Origin: G963720515 sp963720515
GTDB taxonomy: Bacteria > Actinomycetota > Thermoleophilia > Gaiellales > Gaiellaceae
Direction: 5' to 3'
NCBI GenBank assembly: GCA_963720515.1
Contig: OY970397.1
Location: 2,551,119 to 2,615,118, forward strand
DNA: 64,000 nt
Shown here: positions 61,110-64,000 of the stretch, in pieces
How the letters are laid out: the number at the start of each line of letters is the position of its first letter
How positions within the stretch are numbered: the first letter of the stretch is position 1
The notes under the pieces: generated by a model
Told to the model about the DNA's origin: nothing
What the model saw: the letters and a program-made list of their open reading frames with translations, nothing else
Databases searched by the model: none
Program-made: the position numbers and the translations under genes

Positions 61110-62311
61110 GCGGCCACCGGCTTCACGGCCACGTCCTCGGTCGCGTCGGCGATCTCGCGGACGACCTCGGCGACGTCGCGGTTCGCGTTGTAGACACGGC
61201 GCTGCCGGTCGGCGCCGTTTCCGCGCGCCAGGATCTCCTTGATGCCCTCGAGCTCGCGGTCGGAGCCGAGCTCGCGCGCGTGCGGCTCGATCTCGCGCAG
61301 GGCGCGCCGGATGAGCTGCGCGACGGGGACGCGGTTCCGCCGGCCGGTCGGGAGGTCCATCACGGGCGCCTCGAGGCCGTAGCGCCCGGCGAGCCACTTG
61401 TTCTCGGTTACGAGCATGCGGTGGAAGGACGGGAGCTCCTGCTTCGCGTCGTACTCGTCCGAGTAGCGCTTCACGAGCGCCTGGATATACGCGGCGATCG
61501 AGACGGCATCCTCGACGCGCGTGACGGCGTCCATGATGCGCACCTCGAGCGTGCCCCACTTGGGGTGCGGGCGGATGTCCCACCAGATGTGCGTGTAGTC
61601 CGCAATGCAGCCGGTCTTCTCGAGCTGCCCGACGACCGCCGCGTACTCGTCGTAGTTCTCGAAGCGAGGCGGGACGCCGGAGCGCGGGAAGGCGGCGAAG
61701 ACCATCTGCCGCGTCGAGTGGAGGCCGGTCAGCTCACCGCGCCAGAACGGCGACGAGGCGGAGAGCGCGAGCAGGTCGCCGAGGTGGTTCAGCATCGCGC
61801 GCATGAGCGAGATCGCCTTCTCGGGGCCATCTACGGCGACGTGCACGTGCATACCGAAGATGAGCTCGCGGCGCGCCACGTACTGGAGCTGGTCGACGAG
61901 CGCGCGGTAGCGGTCCCGGGCGGTGATGCGCTGGCGCTCGAAGAGGCTGAACGGGTGCGTTCCGGCCGAGCCGACGCGGAGCGACTCCTTCTGCGCGAGC
62001 TGGGTCACGTAGGCGCGCAGCTTGCGGAGCTCGCCGTCCACGTCCCCGGCCGTGTGGCAGACGGGGGTCGAGATCTCGAGCACCGACTGCATGAGCTCCG
62101 GCGTGATCCGCTGGACGAACTCCTCCTCGTGCACGCGCGAGAGGACGGTGTCCACGTGCTGCACGAGGTCGAACGTCTCGGGGTCGAGGAGCATGTACTC
62201 CTCCTCGACCCCGAGCGTGAAGGGGTCGCCTTGGCCGTACTTGTGGTCGAGAACGCTCCCCCCGGCGGCGAAGCTCTCTCCCGTGATCGAGGGCGGATAG
62301 AGCTGTTTCAT
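61106..62311 (-). CDS. carboxylate-amine ligase, YbdK/glutamate-cysteine ligase type 2
   Basis: A 401-residue GCS2-family ligase. LGVEEEYMLLDPETFDLVQH near residue 35 and FGMHVHVAVDGPEKAI near 155 are family signatures; TLEVRIMDA follows. It probably joins glutamate to cysteine or another amine using ATP. ATG 62311. It is the first gene of the operon and overlaps the peroxiredoxin start by four bases (ATGA), linking thiol synthesis with peroxide removal. Confidence 0.88.
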   Translation of the reverse strand: MKQLYPPSITGESFAAGGSVLDHKYGQGDPFTLGVEEEYMLLDPETFDLVQHVDTVLSRVHEEEFVQRITPELMQSVLEISTPVCHTAGDVDGELRKLRAYVTQLAQKESLRVGSAGTHPFSLFERQRITARDRYRALVDQLQYVARRELIFGMHVHVAVDGPEKAISLMRAMLNHLGDLLALSASSPFWRGELTGLHSTRQMVFAAFPRSGVPPRFENYDEYAAVVGQLEKTGCIADYTHIWWDIRPHPKWGTLEVRIMDAVTRVEDAVSIAAYIQALVKRYSDEYDAKQELPSFHRMLVTENKWLAGRYGLEAPVMDLPTGRRNRVPVAQLIRRALREIEPHARELGSDRELEGIKEILARGNGADRQRRVYNANRDVAEVVREIADATEDVAVKPVAA

Positions 62312-62378
62312 GGGCGCAAATCTACTCCGCGGCGCCGAATCGACGCCCCGCGGGGCCCGGGCGCGCGGGTTTGCGGGC

Positions 62379-62786
62379 TCAGGCGGGCGCGTCCGGCGGG
62401 AGGAGGATAACGGCCTCGGCCTCGATCTCCACGCGGTACTGCGGGGCCACGAGCTCGGCGACGGTGACGGCCGTGCAGGCAGGGCGGATGTCGCCGAAGA
62501 CCTCGCCGTGCGCGCGTCCGACCGCCTCGAAGTCGCCTGTGTCCACGAGGTAGATGCGGGTGCGGACGACGTCCTCGAAGGCCGCGCCCGCCTCGGCCAG
62601 GGCCGCACCGATGATCTCGAGGCAGCGCCGGGCCTGGTCGCCCGCGTCGGCCGGCGGATCGGCGCCTTCGGGCATGACGGCGACGGTCCCGGCCACGAAG
62701 ACCCTGTCCCCGGCCCGCACGGCCCGGGAGAACCCAACGACCGGCTCGTACGGCGAGCCGGAGGAGACGAGGCGGCGGAGCGTCAC
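62379..62786 (-). CDS. RidA/YjgF-family deaminase
   Basis: A 135-residue protein, GTG 62786. GAALAEAGAAFEDVVRTRIYLVDTGDFEAVGRAHGEVFG is the family core, and RPACTAVTVAELVAPQYRVEIEAEA the C-terminal signature; the substrate-binding Arg is in RPACTAV. RidA enzymes clear reactive enamines and imines. It is divergent from the serine hydrolase gene, with 19 bases between. Confidence 0.9.
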   Translation of the reverse strand: MTLRRLVSSGSPYEPVVGFSRAVRAGDRVFVAGTVAVMPEGADPPADAGDQARRCLEIIGAALAEAGAAFEDVVRTRIYLVDTGDFEAVGRAHGEVFGDIRPACTAVTVAELVAPQYRVEIEAEAVILLPPDAPA

Positions 62787-62805
62787 CCGACTAGTATCGC
62801 GCGCC

Positions 62806-63618
62806 GTGGAGCCGCTCGACCTCGTTGCGTCCTGGCCGGTGGACACGGCCGCCGTGGGCGTGGCCGGCCCGGACGGGGTGCTGGCGCGCCGCGGCCCGTC
62901 CGGGCTCGTCCTCCCCTGGGCGTCGGTGACGAAGCTCGCGACCGCCTCGGCCGTGCTCGTCGCCGCGGAGGAGGGCATCGTGGAGCTCGACGAGCCCGCC
63001 GGCCCACCCGGCTCGACCGTTCGGCACCTCATGGCGCACGCGTCCGGACTCCCCATGGAGGACGGTCCGCCGATCGCCAGGCCCGGAGAGCGGCGGATCT
63101 ACTCCAATCCCGGGTTCGAGGCCCTCGGCGAGCTCGTCGCGTCGCGCGCCGAAATGCCGTTCGCCGAGTACCTCGCCGGGGCGGTGCTCGAGCCGGCGGG
63201 GATGGAAGCGACCGAGCTGCGCGGGTCGCCGGCCTCCGGCGCGTACGGCCCGCTCGACGACCTCCTGGCGTTCGGGCGCGAGCTCCTCGCGCCGCGCTTC
63301 CTCGCCCCCGAGACCCTCGCCGAGGCCACGTCCGTCGTGTTCCCCGGGCTCGTCGGGGTACTGCCCGGCTTCGGGCGCCAGGATCCGAACGACTGGGGCC
63401 TGGGCTTCGAGCTCCGCGACGCCAAGCGGCCGCACTGGACCGGGGAGCGCAACTCGCCGAGGACGTTCGGGCACTTCGGTCGCTCGGGGACGTTCCTCTG
63501 GGTCGACCCGGAGGCCGGGATCGCCTGCGCCTGCCTGACCGACCGGTCATTCGGCGACTGGGCGGCGGAAGCTTGGCCGGCCCTCTCGGACGCCGTGCTC
63601 GACGCATTCGGCTCCTGA
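62806..63618 (+). CDS. serine hydrolase, beta-lactamase (class C)/D,D-peptidase-like
   Basis: A 270-residue cytoplasmic-looking protein with class C beta-lactamase motifs: S-V-T-K near residue 44 (WASVTKLATA), YSNPGFEALGEL (Tyr-x-Asn) near 101, and FGHFGRSGTF near 225, the HxG motif. It lacks a signal peptide. Substrate is unknown; many such proteins are esterases. GTG 62806. Confidence 0.87.
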   Translation: MEPLDLVASWPVDTAAVGVAGPDGVLARRGPSGLVLPWASVTKLATASAVLVAAEEGIVELDEPAGPPGSTVRHLMAHASGLPMEDGPPIARPGERRIYSNPGFEALGELVASRAEMPFAEYLAGAVLEPAGMEATELRGSPASGAYGPLDDLLAFGRELLAPRFLAPETLAEATSVVFPGLVGVLPGFGRQDPNDWGLGFELRDAKRPHWTGERNSPRTFGHFGRSGTFLWVDPEAGIACACLTDRSFGDWAAEAWPALSDAVLDAFGS

Positions 63619-63694
63619 TCTCCAGTCACGCACACGGCTGAGGGCGGCGCCTGCTCCCGTCGGCGGCGCGGGTGATGGATGGGCCTCAGCATAA

Positions 63695-63755
63695 GCCGGA
63701 GATCCGCGCGTGTCTGTCACGGACCGTGCCGGCTTCGTGCCGAATGTGTGACGAG
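63695..63755 (+). repeat. intergenic repeat, copy C
   Basis: In the 160-base gap between the serine hydrolase and the convergent cNMP gene. It begins GCCGGA, then GTGTCTGTCACGGA (identical to copy B), GTGCCG, CTTCGTGCCGAATGTGTG. The rest of the gap, including GCCGCGCGTCACGCGCGCGGGC near 63757-63778, is a short palindromic stretch. Confidence 0.6.
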
Positions 63756-63778
63756 AGCCGCGCGTCACGCGCGCGGGC

Positions 63779-64000
63779 TCAGCTCGTAAACAGGGGCCGC
63801 ACGAGCTCGTCGAACGTCTCGCGGTCGCAGCTCGCGATCGTCGCCGGCGTCACCGCGGCGACCGACGCCGTGCGCGGCGTGTCCATGAGGAGCGCGACCT
63901 CGCCGAAGTACTCGCCCGGGCGCATGAGCCCACGGTCGCCGCGCTCGTCCTGCGAGGCGCGCAGGAGGCCCGAGAGCACGACGTAGAACCGCTCGCCCTC
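63779..64000 (-). CDS. cyclic-nucleotide-binding domain protein, C-terminal part only
   Basis: The last 73 residues of a cNMP-binding-domain protein whose N terminus is beyond the right edge of the window. EGERFYVVLSGLLRAS and the cassette GEYFGEVALLMDTPRTASVAA are seen, ending with DELVRPLFTS. It may be the tail of a stand-alone sensor like 20247 or of a larger transporter or protease. Confidence 0.82.
   Translation of the reverse strand, partial: EGERFYVVLSGLLRASQDERGDRGLMRPGEYFGEVALLMDTPRTASVAAVTPATIASCDRETFDELVRPLFTS

Noticed and set aside
1..64000. CRISPR arrays, tRNA/rRNA genes, phage or plasmid functions, restriction or toxin-antitoxin systems
   Set aside because: None could be recognised in either strand; the GNAT-tail-like 31-codon frame was considered as a HicA-like toxin start but fits the acetyltransferase motif better.

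Overview
The window is very GC-rich, densely packed DNA with many GTG starts (one TTG), frequent 4-base ATGA/GTGA overlaps, and little space between genes. Gene content (a GuaB3-type IMP dehydrogenase homologue, a DEDD exonuclease/GIY-YIG fusion, a LysM envelope protein, and a CopC-CopD-YtkA fusion) points to an Actinomycetota bacterium. A deep-branching lineage such as Thermoleophilia/Gaiellales is my guess from gene style and cannot be proved from 64 kb. It looks like ordinary chromosome: no phage, plasmid, CRISPR array, rRNA or tRNA was found.

Layout: 0-5 kb holds a minus-strand group (methyltransferase, UbiA-like membrane protein, beta-lactamase-like protein, coiled-coil membrane protein) divergent from two small unknown proteins and proline dehydrogenase. 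6-17 kb holds fabL, a DMT exporter, an HAD phosphatase, an aromatic amino acid decarboxylase, an AlkA-like glycosylase, a run of coupled small enzymes, and pabB-pabC. 17-31.6 kb is a housekeeping block: murI-rph-mgtC-rdgB, pyrE, HU, an SOS-box-linked nuclease, pyrF, LysM protein, a D,D-carboxypeptidase, a PfkB sugar kinase, guaB3 and guaA. 31.7-36.9 kb is accessory: lipase-like hydrolase, encapsulated-ferritin-like protein, phospholipase D, acylphosphatase, MFS exporter, GNAT. 36.9-50.7 kb is again housekeeping: rplM-rpsI, glmM, glmS, a two-component system, arfB, a copper locus, and acpS-nnr-alr-cca. 50.7-64 kb is a mix of redox, lipid and hydrolase genes, with topoisomerase IB and fabI.

The most interesting gene is a minus-strand AhpE-like peroxiredoxin at 60642..61109. 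Its peroxidatic cysteine codon is an in-frame TGA, and a hairpin with the geometry of a bacterial SECIS element follows it. It is translationally coupled to a YbdK-type glutamate-cysteine ligase and an inhibitor-like lipoprotein and is followed by an aldo/keto reductase, which suggests a selenium- and thiol-based peroxide defence operon. Other notable items are a LexA-type box ahead of the exonuclease/GIY-YIG gene, a family of intergenic repeats, a 171-bp inverted-repeat-bounded MITE-like element, an EncFtn protein without an adjacent encapsulin shell gene, two different enoyl-ACP reductases (FabL and FabI), and five convergent gene pairs joined by a shared CTAG stop.

Eight otherwise convincing genes are broken by one or more single-base frameshifts, mostly one surplus base. 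They look more like sequence errors than gene decay, so protein lengths for those genes are for the corrected frame.
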